A stretch of 49,426 nt of DNA, from NCBI GenBank assembly GCA_964637875.1, contig CAZWXK010000016.1, positions 1 through 49,426 of the forward strand. The letters are read 5' to 3'. This document shows, piece after piece, positions 15,986 through 24,120 of this stretch. This DNA comes from UBA5972 sp964637875. GTDB lineage: Bacteria > Pseudomonadota > Alphaproteobacteria > Rhodobacterales > Rhodobacteraceae. Numbering within the stretch: the first letter of the stretch is position 1; each line of letters begins with the position of its first letter. The notes beneath the pieces are model-generated. The model was not told the origin of the DNA. It did no database searches and was given only the letters and a program-made list of their open reading frames with translations. The translations under genes were made by a program, and so were the position numbers.

Positions 15986-17382
15986 GGTTGCACCTCCAGC
16001 ACACGGGTCGGGCCGTGGTCTGGCTGGCTTTCGTGATAGGCGCGCAGCAGCAGGTTTTGTGCTGTGGTCAGCCGGTATTCGGCTGAGGCGCGCATGTCGG
16101 AAATCGGGGCAAAATCATCGGCAAAGGCGGGCAGGGCGGCGCGGATGGTCGCCTCGTCCCAGGTCTTGCCGACAAGGGCCGCCTCGACGGCCAGGGCCCT
16201 TTTCGGCGTTGCGGCCATGCCGCCAAAGGCGATGCGGGCGCTGGTGACGCGGCCCTGTTCAACGTTGATGTTGAAACAGCCGCACAGCGCCGAGATGTCC
16301 TGATCGAACCGTTTGGAAATCTTGTAGCATCTCAGGCGGTCCGGCTGGCGCGGGATCGAAACCCCCTCGACGAACTCGCCGGCCTGTCGATCCTGTCGGC
16401 CATAGGCGACAAAGAATTCCTCAAGCGGGATCACCCGTCTTTTGCGGCCACGGCGCAGATGCAGCCTGGCGCCCAGAGCGATCAGCGCCGGCGGGCCGTC
16501 GCCGATGGGCGAGCCATTGGCGATATTGCCGCCGATGGTCGCCGCATTGCGCACCTGCATCGACCCGTATCGGCGGATTAGCTCGGCAAAATCGCCATGG
16601 TAGGGGGCGATGAAATCGCGCAGGTCGTTCAGATTGACACCTGCTCCGATCCAGAGGTGATCGTCGCGTTCCTCGACCTGCTGCAATTCCTTGATACCGC
16701 CAAGGAAACAGACCCTGGGAAGATCGAGCAGCCGCTTGGTGACCCACAGCCCCACATCGGTTGCACCGGCAATCAGGGTGGCATCAGGGTTGTCGGCATA
16801 CCACGCGGCGAACTGGTCGAGATCCTGCGGGCGGTATGCGCTTTCGTCGTCCCCGTCTTTCAGCGCGCGCAGCTTGTCGATATCGTCCTGCGCCCATTCC
16901 GGCACGGGGGCATCATGGGCAGCCTGGGCCGCGCGGATGATCGGGGCATAGCCCGTGCAGCGGCACAGATTGCCGGCCAGTACGTCATCGAAATCGGTGC
17001 GCCGCTGGGCGTGGGCCGTGGTCAGGGACATCACGATCCCCGGCGTGCAGAAACCGCACTGGCTGGCGTGATGTTCGACCATCGCCTGCTGCACCGGGTG
17101 CAGGGTGCCGTCGGGCAGGGATACGCCTTCGACCGTGCGCACCGCCTTGCCGTGCAGCTGGGGCAGAAACAGGATGCAGGCGTTCATGGCCTGATGTTGC
17201 GCGCTGCCGTCATCGGCAAGGCTTGTCACCATCACCGTGCAGGCGCCGCAGTCGCCCTCGTTACATCCTTCCTTGGTTCCGGTCAGGTCTTGTGTGATCC
17301 TCAGCCAATCGAGCAGGCTGGTTGTCGCCGGCTGATCTCGAAGTCGAATGGTCTCTCCATTCAGAAGAAACTCGATCTCCAT
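15982..17382 (-). CDS. xdhA: XdhA, Fe-S and FAD small subunit of xanthine dehydrogenase
   Basis: XdhA (466 residues) passes electrons from the molybdenum centre of XdhB through two [2Fe-2S] clusters to FAD and NAD+. The plant-type ferredoxin motif has Cys40, Cys45, Cys48 and Cys69; the second cluster has Cys109 and Cys112 (QCGFCTPG) with Cys140 and Cys142 (NLCRCTGY). The FAD domain follows with NAATIGGNIANGSPIGDGPPALIALGA, and there is a C-terminal CO-dehydrogenase flavoprotein-like domain. It is the first gene of the xdhABC-transporter operon. A perfect inverted repeat lies about 126 bp upstream. Confidence 0.95.
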   Translation of the reverse strand: MEIEFLLNGETIRLRDQPATTSLLDWLRITQDLTGTKEGCNEGDCGACTVMVTSLADDGSAQHQAMNACILFLPQLHGKAVRTVEGVSLPDGTLHPVQQAMVEHHASQCGFCTPGIVMSLTTAHAQRRTDFDDVLAGNLCRCTGYAPIIRAAQAAHDAPVPEWAQDDIDKLRALKDGDDESAYRPQDLDQFAAWYADNPDATLIAGATDVGLWVTKRLLDLPRVCFLGGIKELQQVEERDDHLWIGAGVNLNDLRDFIAPYHGDFAELIRRYGSMQVRNAATIGGNIANGSPIGDGPPALIALGARLHLRRGRKRRVIPLEEFFVAYGRQDRQAGEFVEGVSIPRQPDRLRCYKISKRFDQDISALCGCFNINVEQGRVTSARIAFGGMAATPKRALAVEAALVGKTWDEATIRAALPAFADDFAPISDMRASAEYRLTTAQNLLLRAYHESQPDHGPTRVLEVQP

Positions 17383-17507
17383 ATCTGCAATGTCCGCCGC
17401 CTTCTCTTGCGTCCGGCCCTTTGCGTGCTGCCCGATGCGACGTAAAGCAGCTGCGCGGCCCTCCCTGTCCGTCAGACTGAAGGGAAGGTTAAGCCGACAT
17501 TCCCCCC

Positions 17508-17528
17508 GCTGACAAGTTATTTGTCAGC
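17508..17528. promoter_or_regulatory. Perfect 8-bp inverted repeat between uraH and xdhA, candidate operator
   Basis: GCTGACAA is followed after five bases by its exact complement TTGTCAGC. The repeat spans the uraH stop codon and lies about 126 bp before xdhA. It has no T-run, so a rho-independent terminator is unlikely. Its symmetry and position suggest a dimeric repressor site, for instance for a GntR- or LysR-type purine regulator, though no regulator gene is next to it. Confidence 0.45.
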
Positions 17529-17871
17529 TTCCCCTGTAGGTTGAATACCCGAAAGGCGAAAGAAGCAGCGGCACATGGTAATGGCTGTCATCTGAAATGC
17601 CGAAACGCAGCGGGACCAGATCAAGGAATTTCGGTTCGGGAAGCTTTTGCCCTGTATGTTCAAGATAGGCCCCCGCATGAAACAGAAGCTCGTATTCGCC
17701 GGGCGCAAAGGCATCGCCCTCCAGCAGTGGCGCGTCAACCCTGCCATCGGCATTGGTGGTCACGTCCGCCAGGCGGATACGCCCGCCCGACAGGTGAAAC
17801 AGCTCGATCCGCAGGCCCGCGGCAGGCTTGCCCCGCGCCGTATCCAGAACGTGTGTCGTCAGTTTTCCCAT
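17524..17871 (-). CDS. uraH: 5-hydroxyisourate hydrolase (transthyretin-related protein)
   Basis: This 115-residue protein hydrolyses 5-hydroxyisourate, the first product of urate oxidation, to OHCU. It shows the transthyretin-like signature: THVLDTARGKPAAGLRIEL near the N-terminus (catalytic His), a central TNADGRVD, SHYHVPLLLSPFGYSTYRGS at the end, and the diagnostic C-terminal YRGS tetrapeptide. No signal peptide is seen, so it should be cytosolic. It sits upstream of xdhA on the same strand, linking xanthine oxidation to ureide breakdown; urate oxidase is not in this window. Confidence 0.93.
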   Translation of the reverse strand: MGKLTTHVLDTARGKPAAGLRIELFHLSGGRIRLADVTTNADGRVDAPLLEGDAFAPGEYELLFHAGAYLEHTGQKLPEPKFLDLVPLRFGISDDSHYHVPLLLSPFGYSTYRGS

Positions 17872-17963
17872 GTGCGATTTCCCTGTTTTTTCCGTTGCGC
17901 CCGCAGGTTAGTCGCCCACCGCAAAAGAGCAATCTGTTTTCCGGCCATTCCGCCAAACGGCAC

Positions 17964-17992
17964 TTTCAAGCCACCCCGCTTGTCCCTATTCT
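17964..17992 (+). promoter_or_regulatory. Candidate promoter for a leaderless dnaE mRNA
   Basis: TTTCAA (17964-17969) and TATTCT (17987-17992) are separated by 17 bp. The -10-like element ends seven bases before the dnaE ATG, so transcription could start at or next to the start codon. No purine-rich ribosome site lies before this ATG. The -35 match is only moderate. Confidence 0.35.
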
Positions 17993-17999
17993 GCGCGCC

Positions 18000-20900
18000 A
18001 TGAGTGACAGTCCCCGATTCATACATCTGCGCCTGCACACCGAATATTCCCTTCTGGAAGGGGCGGTACGGGTCAAGAAGCTGCCCGGCATGTGCGCCGG
18101 CGCAGGCATGCCTGCCGTGGCCGTCACCGACACCAACAACATGTTCTGCGCGCTGGAATTTTCGACACTGGCCGCAGGCGCCGGCATCCAGCCGATCATC
18201 GGCTGCCAGATGGATGTCGAACATGCGCCCGCCGCCCATCCCGGAGACCGTCCGCCACCGCCCCGGCCGATGGTATTCCTGGCCCAGAACGAGGTCGGCT
18301 ATGGCCATCTGATGAAGCTGAACTCGGTGGCCTATCTGGAAAACCCCGATGGCGTGCCGCGGGTGCCGCTGGCCGCGCTTGCCACCCATTGCGAGGGCGT
18401 GATCTGCCTGACCGGCGGGCCGGATGGCCCGGTTGGCGCGCTGTTGCAAGAGGGCCATCGCGACCGGGCCCAGGCGCTGCTGCGCGATCTGTCCGCCTGG
18501 TTCGGCAACCGCCTTTATGTCGAGCTTCAGCGCCACCCCGGCGAAGATGGCCACCTGCCCGAGCCCGAGCGCCTGACCGAGCGCGGGCTTGTCGAGATGG
18601 CCTATGACATGGATCTGCCCCTGGTCGCCACCAATGACGTGCATTTCCCGAACCCCGAAATGTACGAGGCCCATGACGCCCTTTTGTGCATCGCCGATGG
18701 GGCCTATGTCGATCAGCAGCAAGCACGCCGCCAGCTGACGCCCCAGCATTATTTCAAGACGCCCGAGGAAATGGCGCTTCTGTTTGCCGACCTGCCCGAG
18801 GCGGTGGAAAACACGGTCGAGATCGCGCGCCGCTGTGCCTTCAAGGTGGAAAGGCGCAAGCCGATCCTGCCGCGTTTTGCCGATGACGAGGTTCAGGAAC
18901 TGCGCCGACAGGCCCGCGAGGGGCTCAAGGCGCGTCTTGCCGTCATCCCCCATGCCGCGCCCGTGGAAGAATACGAAAAACGCCTGGAATTCGAGCTGGG
19001 CATCATCGAAAGCATGGGCTTTCCGGGCTACTTCCTGATCGTTGCCGATTTTATCAAATGGGCCAAGGATCACGATATTCCGGTGGGGCCGGGGCGGGGC
19101 TCGGGCGCGGGCAGTCTGGTGGCCTATGCGCTGACGATCACCGACCTTGACCCGCTGCGCTACAAGCTGCTGTTCGAACGCTTCCTCAACCCCGAGCGGG
19201 TGTCGATGCCCGACTTTGATATCGATTTCTGCATGGATCGCCGCGAAGAGGTGATCGAATATGTGCAGCAGAAATACGGCCGTGAAAAGGTGGCGCAGAT
19301 CATCACCTTTGGCGCGCTGCTGTCCAAGGCGGCGGTGCGCGATGTGGGCCGCGTGTTGCAGATGCCCTATGGCCAGGTGGACCGCCTGTCCAAGCTGATC
19401 CCGGTCGAGGGGGTCAAGCCGGTGTCCATCGAAAAGGCGCTGGCCGAAGAACCCCGCCTGCGCGACGAGGCCGCCGCCGAAGAGGTGGTCGAACGCATGT
19501 TGACCTATGCCCGGCAGGTCGAGGGGCTGCTGCGCAATGCCTCGACCCACGCGGCCGGCGTGGTGATCGGCGACCGGCCGCTGGACCAGCTGGTGCCGCT
19601 GTACAAGGATCCGCGATCCGACATGCCGGCGACCCAGTTCAACATGAAATGGGTCGAACAGGCGGGGCTGGTGAAATTCGACTTTCTGGGTCTGAAAACC
19701 CTGACCGTCATCAAGAACGCGCTGGATCTGCTGAAGCTGCGCGGAATCGAGGTGGATATCGGCCATATCCCGCTGGACGACGAAAAGACCTATCAGCTGT
19801 ATGCCAGTGCGAAAACCGTCGCCGTGTTCCAGGTTGAAAGCAGCGGCATGATGGACGCGCTCCGCCAGATGAAGCCCACCTGCATCGAGGATATCGTCGC
19901 ACTGGTCGCGCTGTATCGTCCCGGCCCGATGGAGAACATCCCCAAGTTCTGCAAGGTCAAGAACGGGGTCGAGGAACGCGACCGCCTGCACCCGTCGATC
20001 GACCATATCCTTGACGAAACCCAGGGCATTATCGTCTATCAGGAACAGGTGATGCAGATCGCCCAGGAAATGGCGGGCTACACGCTGGGCGGTGCCGATC
20101 TGCTGCGTCGCGCCATGGGCAAGAAGATCAAGGAGGCGATGGATGCCGAGCGCCCGAAATTCATAGACGGCGCCCGCAAGAACGGCGTGGACGAGAAAAA
20201 GGCGGTCGAGGTGTTCGATCTGCTGGAAAAATTCGCCAATTACGGTTTCAACAAGTCGCACGCTGCCGCCTATGCCGTGGTCAGCTATCAGACGGCCTGG
20301 CTCAAGGCCAACTATCCGGTCGAATTCATGGCCGCCGTGATGAATTGCGACATTCACCTGACCGACAAGCTGGGCATCTATATTGAAGAGGTCAAGCGGC
20401 TTGAAATCCCGCTGGTACCGCCCTGCGTGAACCGTTCCGAAGCCCTGTTCAGCGTGCATGACGGGCAGATCCATTATGCGCTGGGCGCGCTGAAAAATGT
20501 CGGGGTCGAGGCCATGCGCCTGATCGAACAGGGCCGCGGCGACCGTCCGTTTGCCGACCTGTTCGATTTCGCCCGCCGCGTGGACATGAAGCGCATCGGC
20601 AAGCGCCCGCTGGAAATGCTGGCGCGTGCGGGGGCCTTTGACGCGTTGGAACGCAACCGGCACAAGGTGTTCGAGTCAATCGACAAGCTGACCGCATGGT
20701 CGGCCGCCCTGCACGAGGAACGCGCCTCGGCGCAGGGCGGGCTGTTTGGTGACAGCGGCGAGGATCTGCCGCCACCGCGCCTGCCCGCTGCCTCGGACTG
20801 GCTGCCCGTGGAACGTCTTGGCCAGGAGCATCAGGCGATCGGGTTCTATCTGTCGGGCCATCCGCTGGATGACTACCGCGGGCCGCTTGCGCGCAAGAAC

Positions 20901-21449
20901 GTGCTGACGCTTGCCGAGCTGCGCCAAAAGGCCCAGGGCGCGCGTGTGGCGGCCAGGATTGCAGGCACCATCGAGGGCAGGCAGGAACGCAAATCCGCCC
21001 GCGGCAACCGCTTTGCCTTTGTGCAGCTGTCGGATGCGACCGGGCGCTACGAGGTGACGGTATTTTCCGATACGCTGGAACAGTATCGCGCCCATCTAGA
21101 GGTGGGCAACAACGTGGTGCTGGCGGTCGAGGCCGAAATGGAGGGCGATCAGCTGAAACTGCTGGCGCGCTCGGTTCAGCCGGTCGATGTGGCGGTGGCC
21201 GACGCCGCGGCAATGGGGCTGGTGGTGATGCTGAACGATGCCGCCGGAATTGCACCGCTTGCCGAAACATTGGAAAAGGCCGCCGAGGGTGCGTCGCGGC
21301 GCACGCGCGGGCCGGTCAGGCTGCGCCTGGTGGACCCGGCCCTGCCGGGCGAGGTCGAGATGGCCCTGGGCGATGAATTCGCCGTCAACCCGCAGGTCAA
21401 GGGCGCCCTGCGCCACCTGCCCGGCGTGGTCGAGGTCGAGGATTTCTAG
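18000..21449 (+). CDS. dnaE: DNA polymerase III subunit alpha (replicative polymerase)
   Basis: This 1149-residue C-family polymerase is the catalytic subunit of the replisome. An N-terminal PHP domain begins at once (FIHLRLHTEYSLLEGAVRVKKL). The palm carries GPGRGSGAGSLVAYAL and the catalytic aspartates in MPDFDIDFCMDRREEVI. The fingers follow (GADLLRRAMGKKIKE, YGFNKSHAAAYAVVSYQTAWLKA). A C-terminal OB fold (RVAARIAGTIEGRQERKSARGNRFAFVQLSD) and tau-binding region complete it. Length and the helix-hairpin-helix region indicate DnaE1, not the mutagenic DnaE2. The open frame extends upstream, but the PHP domain fixes the start at 18000, where no ribosome site is visible. Confidence 0.95.
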   Translation: MSDSPRFIHLRLHTEYSLLEGAVRVKKLPGMCAGAGMPAVAVTDTNNMFCALEFSTLAAGAGIQPIIGCQMDVEHAPAAHPGDRPPPPRPMVFLAQNEVGYGHLMKLNSVAYLENPDGVPRVPLAALATHCEGVICLTGGPDGPVGALLQEGHRDRAQALLRDLSAWFGNRLYVELQRHPGEDGHLPEPERLTERGLVEMAYDMDLPLVATNDVHFPNPEMYEAHDALLCIADGAYVDQQQARRQLTPQHYFKTPEEMALLFADLPEAVENTVEIARRCAFKVERRKPILPRFADDEVQELRRQAREGLKARLAVIPHAAPVEEYEKRLEFELGIIESMGFPGYFLIVADFIKWAKDHDIPVGPGRGSGAGSLVAYALTITDLDPLRYKLLFERFLNPERVSMPDFDIDFCMDRREEVIEYVQQKYGREKVAQIITFGALLSKAAVRDVGRVLQMPYGQVDRLSKLIPVEGVKPVSIEKALAEEPRLRDEAAAEEVVERMLTYARQVEGLLRNASTHAAGVVIGDRPLDQLVPLYKDPRSDMPATQFNMKWVEQAGLVKFDFLGLKTLTVIKNALDLLKLRGIEVDIGHIPLDDEKTYQLYASAKTVAVFQVESSGMMDALRQMKPTCIEDIVALVALYRPGPMENIPKFCKVKNGVEERDRLHPSIDHILDETQGIIVYQEQVMQIAQEMAGYTLGGADLLRRAMGKKIKEAMDAERPKFIDGARKNGVDEKKAVEVFDLLEKFANYGFNKSHAAAYAVVSYQTAWLKANYPVEFMAAVMNCDIHLTDKLGIYIEEVKRLEIPLVPPCVNRSEALFSVHDGQIHYALGALKNVGVEAMRLIEQGRGDRPFADLFDFARRVDMKRIGKRPLEMLARAGAFDALERNRHKVFESIDKLTAWSAALHEERASAQGGLFGDSGEDLPPPRLPAASDWLPVERLGQEHQAIGFYLSGHPLDDYRGPLARKNVLTLAELRQKAQGARVAARIAGTIEGRQERKSARGNRFAFVQLSDATGRYEVTVFSDTLEQYRAHLEVGNNVVLAVEAEMEGDQLKLLARSVQPVDVAVADAAAMGLVVMLNDAAGIAPLAETLEKAAEGASRRTRGPVRLRLVDPALPGEVEMALGDEFAVNPQVKGALRHLPGVVEVEDF

Positions 21450-21641
21450 GGTTGGTCGCGGCTGGCCTGATGCGCTTTGCCCGGGTCGCGCAAGCAGCCC
21501 CGGCATGCGCCCGCCCCATGCTGCGCGCATGTCTGAACCAAAGCAGACGCGACACGTCCCAACGCCTGCCGGCTGCCCCAGGATCGCACCGGTTTCGGCC
21601 GATATCACCGGTATCCGGGCCCTTTGCCTGCCTGACCTTGC

Positions 21642-22790
21642 CTATTGCACCAGGTGATCTACCACAGCCAGATGTTGCGCGATCCCGCCAACGGTTTCCA
21701 TCCAGCGGGCGACCAGTGCCGGGTCGCTGGGGGCTGCTGAGACACCGGCGGCGATTTCGCCGTTCAGCACGGCCTCGATGGCCAGAGACAGCGGGATCGA
21801 AACAAGCTGCGCCATCGCGCTGCCCTGTTCATTGCCAAAGGCATCCAGCGCATAGGTCTTGTGATAGACGACCCTGCCATCGCGCCTGGCCTTTAGCGCG
21901 ACGCACAGCACCACGCGGTCGGGTTCGCCTTCGGCATAGGCGTTGTCGCGCCAGAACTGGTCGGACATCTCTTTCAGGCGGGCCTCGCCTGTTTCGCCTT
22001 GCAGGGTTTCGATTTCGCGAAACACGTCGGCCCAGGCCTCGGCCCAGCCGTTCAGGCGCAGCGTGCCGCGCACGAATTGTCTGACCTTCCAGTCGGGATC
22101 AAACCCGTATTCCGCCATGAAGGGGATCGAGTCGCGGTTCGGGTAAACCTCGAATTCCTCGGGCTGTTGCAGGGGTGCGGTATAGCTGGAAATCGCGTTC
22201 CAGGGGCGATCGACCTGCAATTCCCGAAAGTCCTGAATCGAACGCGACGGTGATTTGAGCGCCTTCAGTACCCCGAGCGGCGACCAGGAAAACTTGTACC
22301 GGAAGGGATTTTCGTGTTTCGGAATGCCGCCGCAATAGGAAATGAAGGACAGCTCGTTTTCGCCGTCAAAGGCAGGGGACGCGCGGTAGTCGGCCATCAG
22401 CCAATGCGCCATCACATGGTCGATGCCGGGGTCGAGCCCGACCTCGTTGACCAGCGCCAGCCCCTTGTCGTGGGCAGCGTCGTCAAGCGCGCGCATCTCG
22501 GGCGAGATATACGAGGTCGACGCAAAATGCGCCTGCCTTTCAAGGCAGAGCTGCGCCAGGGGCACATGCCAGTCGCCCGGCAGCATGGAAACCAGAATAT
22601 CGCCGGGGTTCAGGGCGGTGCCCACCGCCTCGATGGTAAAGGGGCGAATGTCTTCGGTCAGATCACCCACCGCCGCGCGGGCCTTGTCAACGGTGCGGTT
22701 CCAGACGGTGACATCATGGCCGCGCTCGATCAGGCGGCGCAGGCCGGGGATGGCTGACAGGCCGGTGCCGATCCAGTGAATTCTGCTCAT
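21642..22790 (-). CDS. Saccharopine dehydrogenase, LYS9-like (L-glutamate-forming type)
   Basis: This 382-residue NAD(P)-binding protein has an N-terminal Rossmann fold (IHWIGTGLSAIPGLRRLIERGHDVTVWNR) and the saccharopine-dehydrogenase core (VNEVGLDPGIDHVMAHWLM, then FISYCGGIPKHENPFRYKFSWSPLGVL). It should interconvert saccharopine with glutamate and aminoadipate semialdehyde. It lies 12 bp downstream of the LYS1-like gene, so the pair would convert lysine and 2-oxoglutarate to aminoadipate semialdehyde, most likely for lysine catabolism because alphaproteobacteria make lysine through diaminopimelate. The 192 bp after its stop, facing dnaE, shows no clear terminator. Confidence 0.88.
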   Translation of the reverse strand: MSRIHWIGTGLSAIPGLRRLIERGHDVTVWNRTVDKARAAVGDLTEDIRPFTIEAVGTALNPGDILVSMLPGDWHVPLAQLCLERQAHFASTSYISPEMRALDDAAHDKGLALVNEVGLDPGIDHVMAHWLMADYRASPAFDGENELSFISYCGGIPKHENPFRYKFSWSPLGVLKALKSPSRSIQDFRELQVDRPWNAISSYTAPLQQPEEFEVYPNRDSIPFMAEYGFDPDWKVRQFVRGTLRLNGWAEAWADVFREIETLQGETGEARLKEMSDQFWRDNAYAEGEPDRVVLCVALKARRDGRVVYHKTYALDAFGNEQGSAMAQLVSIPLSLAIEAVLNGEIAAGVSAAPSDPALVARWMETVGGIAQHLAVVDHLVQ

Positions 22791-22802
22791 CTTGTCGTCC
22801 TT

Positions 22803-23879
22803 TCAGGCCCTGGCGGCGTGTTCTTCGAATATGGCGGCGGCGCGCGCCCAGATGCCGCTGTTCATGTCGGTGATGGTGTGCAGCGCCGGCAGCAGCTGTG
22901 CCGCGTAATCCTGGCTGCTTTCGAGCGGCAGCATCGAGGGCAGGTTGTCGATGGCCATGACATCCAGCGGCGGCGGGCCGTCGGTTGTGCGGATCACCGG
23001 GGCGTCAAAGCTGGTGGCATGGTCATAGATCGGCACAGGGTTATAGTCGCTGCTGGGGTCGCAGGATACATCTGCAACCACGCTCAGGCGGCGCGGGGCG
23101 GAAAGCGCGGATTTCGGCACGAATACGGGAATGCCGGGCAGTGCCATCACGCAGTTGACAAAAATCTCGTGCTCCAGAACCTCGGGAAAGGGGCCGCCGG
23201 ATGCGGTTTCCTCGATATCCCAGCGGGTGATTTCCAGGCCCATCCGTTGCAGCAGGTCGCCCGCGCCGCTGCCGACCCGCCCCCTGGCGCCGATGATGAT
23301 GGCGCGCGGCATTGCCGCGCCGTTTGAAAGCGCCGCTTTCATGTCGTCTGCCAGATCATCCAGAAGCGCCTGCTTGTCGGGGTAGGTGCCCAAGCGCGCG
23401 GGGCCGGGCAGATCGCCCGCCTGTTGTGCCACCCAGACCTTGAGGCCCACGGCGGCGCCCGCATAGCCCGCCCAATAGCCGAATGCGGCAACGCGGCGGC
23501 CATCGTCGTGGGTGAGATATTCCAGATCATACAGCACGCCGCCACCCGCGCGGAACCGGCGCAGCAGGGCAGGGCCTTCGGCCTGGCCCTTGAATGCATG
23601 GCCAAACATGATGTGGCGGTGGCGCAGCGGCGTGCCGTCCTCGGGCAGTTCCTTGAGACCGAAGATCACGGCGTCATCGGGGGCGTCGGGCCAGCTGCCC
23701 TCGGGGGCGATTTCGGCGCCGGCCTCTTGATAGCCCTCGATCGGGATGGCGCGGCAGGAGGAGTGTTCGACCGTGACGCGGATGCCCTGTGCGATCAGCT
23801 GCGTGGTGCCCTCGGGGGTGAGGCCGACCCGTTGTTCGTTTTCCCGCTGCTCGGCGCGGACCCAGAGATGTGCTTGCAT
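22803..23879 (-). CDS. Saccharopine dehydrogenase, LYS1-like (NAD+, L-lysine-forming type)
   Basis: This 358-residue protein belongs to the alanine-dehydrogenase/LYS1 fold. Seen: LWVRAEQRENEQRVGLTPEG at the N-terminus (lysine-binding lobe), IMFGHAFKGQAEG, the nucleotide loop IIIGARGRVGSGAGDL, and VVADVSCDPSSDYNPVPIYDHATSFD. I chose the ATG at 23879, preceded by AAGGAG; the longer open frame upstream is low-complexity. It condenses lysine and 2-oxoglutarate to saccharopine or the reverse. It is the first gene of a two-gene operon with the LYS9-like gene and is divergent from the formate dehydrogenase gene. Confidence 0.9.
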   Translation of the reverse strand: MQAHLWVRAEQRENEQRVGLTPEGTTQLIAQGIRVTVEHSSCRAIPIEGYQEAGAEIAPEGSWPDAPDDAVIFGLKELPEDGTPLRHRHIMFGHAFKGQAEGPALLRRFRAGGGVLYDLEYLTHDDGRRVAAFGYWAGYAGAAVGLKVWVAQQAGDLPGPARLGTYPDKQALLDDLADDMKAALSNGAAMPRAIIIGARGRVGSGAGDLLQRMGLEITRWDIEETASGGPFPEVLEHEIFVNCVMALPGIPVFVPKSALSAPRRLSVVADVSCDPSSDYNPVPIYDHATSFDAPVIRTTDGPPPLDVMAIDNLPSMLPLESSQDYAAQLLPALHTITDMNSGIWARAAAIFEEHAARA

Positions 23880-23971
23880 GGGGACTCCTTTCCGATGATC
23901 AGGATTAGCGCCGCGTGGCGGGCTTGCCAATGGGGGCTGATCGCGGCCGTTGCGGCAGAATGCCGGGCGCA

Positions 23972-24029
23972 GAGGGGGCGCTGCCCCCGCCCTTCGGGCC
24001 CCCCGGACGTATTTGGACAAAGAAGAAGG
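23972..24029. repeat. Candidate dispersed intergenic double-hairpin element
   Basis: Two adjacent GC hairpins (GGGGGC/GCCCCC at 23974-23988 and GCCC/GGGC at 23989-23999) are followed by a tail with GTATTTGGACAAAGAAGAAG. From memory, very similar blocks (double GC hairpin, then GTATTT..GACAAAGA-type tails) recur in intergenic regions of Rhodobacteraceae genomes. Only one full copy occurs here; the GC hairpin at 6813-6825 is a partial look-alike. It lies in the 241-bp divergent region before the formate dehydrogenase gene. Confidence 0.5.
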
Positions 24030-24120
24030 CGGGATCAGTCATGCGATTGTCGGGTTTGGTGATTTGCGGCTGGAGCGTTTTGTGGTCTAAGATTCGCGGG
24101 CACCGATGGGAGAGACGTTC

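Noticed and set aside
17859..20663. 934-codon open frame opposite uraH and dnaE
   Set aside because: It lies antisense to the strongly supported dnaE gene and has only low-complexity, His/Gln/Asp-rich content typical of reverse frames in GC-rich DNA. No domain is recognisable.
18000..21449. Possibility that the polymerase is the error-prone DnaE2 rather than DnaE1
   Set aside because: The length (1149 residues), the intact PHP start and the full C-terminal OB/tau region fit the replicative enzyme; no imuA/imuB neighbours are present.
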